Shown: one piece after another, positions 5,941-6,540 of the stretch
Position numbering within the stretch: position 1 is the stretch's first letter
How the letters are laid out: every line of letters starts with the position of its first letter
NCBI GenBank assembly: GCA_946402475.1
Contig: CAMIWP010000072.1
Span: 1 to 6,540, forward strand
Origin: an uncultured Selenomonadaceae bacterium
Lineage (GTDB): Bacteria; Bacillota_C; Negativicutes; Selenomonadales; Selenomonadaceae
Direction: 5' to 3'
DNA: 6,540 nucleotides
Notes under the pieces: model-generated
The model's input: only the letters and a program-made list of their open reading frames with translations
What the model was told of the DNA's origin: nothing
Database searches by the model: none
Translations under genes and position numbers: made by a program

Positions 5941-6540
5941 ATGAAAAAGACGCTGAAGGAAATCGCGGACTTTGTGGGTGGACGGATTGTCGGGGATGCA
6001 TCCATTGAGATCTGCGGGTTGGATAACATTGAGGGTGCAGGGCCATCGGAACTCACCTTCGCCGTGGAGCCACACATAGAAGAGGCCAGGGCGTCGAAGG
6101 CAGCTGCTGTCATGTTGCCGGAGGGTGTGAAGGATTTTCCCTTGCCGGCTCTTTACGTGGAGGATCCCAGGGCTTCCTTTGCAAAGCTCTTGGATTTTTT
6201 CACCCCGAAATTGGAGTTTGAAAAGGGCGTCAGTCCTAAGGCCCATGTGGGGAAGGACGTAAAGGTGGGGCGAGACGTGGTCGTCATGCCTTTTGCCGTG
6301 GTGGACGATTACAGCATCATTGGCGATGGCGCGGTGATCTACCCGCATGTGTACATTGGCCAGTATGCGGAGATCGGGGAGGGAACCGTTATATACTCCT
6401 CCGCCACGGTGCGGGAGCACTGCCGCATCGGGAAGCGCTGCATTGTGCACAGTTCGGCGGTGATCGGATCGGACGGCTTTGGCTTCACCTCCAAGGATGG
6501 CGTTCACACCAAGGTTCCACAGGTTGGGAACGTGGTATTG
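5941..6540 (+). CDS. lpxD: UDP-3-O-(3-hydroxyacyl)glucosamine N-acyltransferase LpxD, N-terminal part
   Basis: LpxD adds the second 3-hydroxyacyl chain, from acyl carrier protein, to the 2-amino group of UDP-3-O-acyl-glucosamine, the third step of lipid A synthesis in the cytoplasm. The 200 codons present begin with the family's N-terminal uridine-binding domain (MKKTLKEIADFVGGRIVGD, then DNIEGAGPSELTFAVEP, about 1-95). From about residue 97 they show a left-handed beta-helix of hexapeptide repeats (VSPKAHVGKDVKVGRDVVV, AVIYPHVYIG, AEIGEGTVIY, CRIGKRCIVH). VIGSDGFGF (174-182) is a hallmark of LpxD. The protein is usually about 340 residues, so about 140, including the catalytic His, lie past the right edge. 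ATG 5941 is chosen because an in-frame TGA lies just upstream (5929-5931) and the N-terminus fits the family. AAGGA (5924-5928) is 12 nt away, a rather long spacing. In related clusters, lpxC, fabZ and lpxA follow; that is expectation only. Confidence 0.97.
   Translation, partial: MKKTLKEIADFVGGRIVGDASIEICGLDNIEGAGPSELTFAVEPHIEEARASKAAAVMLPEGVKDFPLPALYVEDPRASFAKLLDFFTPKLEFEKGVSPKAHVGKDVKVGRDVVVMPFAVVDDYSIIGDGAVIYPHVYIGQYAEIGEGTVIYSSATVREHCRIGKRCIVHSSAVIGSDGFGFTSKDGVHTKVPQVGNVVL

Noticed and set aside
5824..6507. A 227-codon - strand frame opposite lpxD.
   Set aside because: The + strand encodes an unmistakable LpxD with hexapeptide repeats; the antisense frame is a shadow.

Overview
The window looks like part of the outer-membrane biogenesis cluster of a diderm Firmicute of the class Negativicutes (Selenomonas-like). 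This rests on four things: a short three-POTRA BamA, several OmpH/Skp-family genes between bamA and lpxD, strong AGGAGG ribosome binding sites with a TTG start, and Gram-positive-style extended -10 promoters on a moderately GC-rich background. The bamA-skp-lpxD order also occurs in Proteobacteria, so the taxonomic call is an inference. All genes lie on the + strand. No RNA genes, mobile elements, CRISPR arrays or attachment sites were seen.

Layout: (1) 2-331, the acidic Pro/Glu-rich C-terminus of an upstream protein, possibly TamB by context only. (2) 332-459, a spacer with an extended -10 promoter, an inverted repeat and a strong ribosome binding site. (3) 460-2331, bamA, started by TTG. (4) 2334-3626, a 430-residue exported protein of unknown family, 2 nt after bamA. 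It reads as three POTRA-like units followed by about 130 residues of amphipathic beta strands ending in Phe. (5) 3627-3719, a spacer with a strong promoter (TTGAAC, 17 nt, TGcTATAAT). (6) 3720-4187, an OmpH/Skp-type chaperone gene closed by a hairpin terminator at 4206-4236. (7) 4284-5378, a 364-residue membrane-anchored protein with OmpH-like ends and a long coiled-coil middle. (8) 5401-5832, a 143-residue OmpH-family lipoprotein. (9) 5941-6540, the first 200 codons of lpxD, running off the right edge.

Working together: Skp/OmpH proteins hold unfolded outer-membrane proteins in the periplasm, BamA inserts them into the outer membrane, and LpxD makes the acylated glucosamine used for lipid A. 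The most notable points are the undescribed 430-residue POTRA-like partner directly behind bamA, and three consecutive OmpH-family proteins with three different predicted membrane attachments. The first OmpH gene also sits between its own strong promoter and a terminator, so it is probably made in excess over the rest of the cluster.
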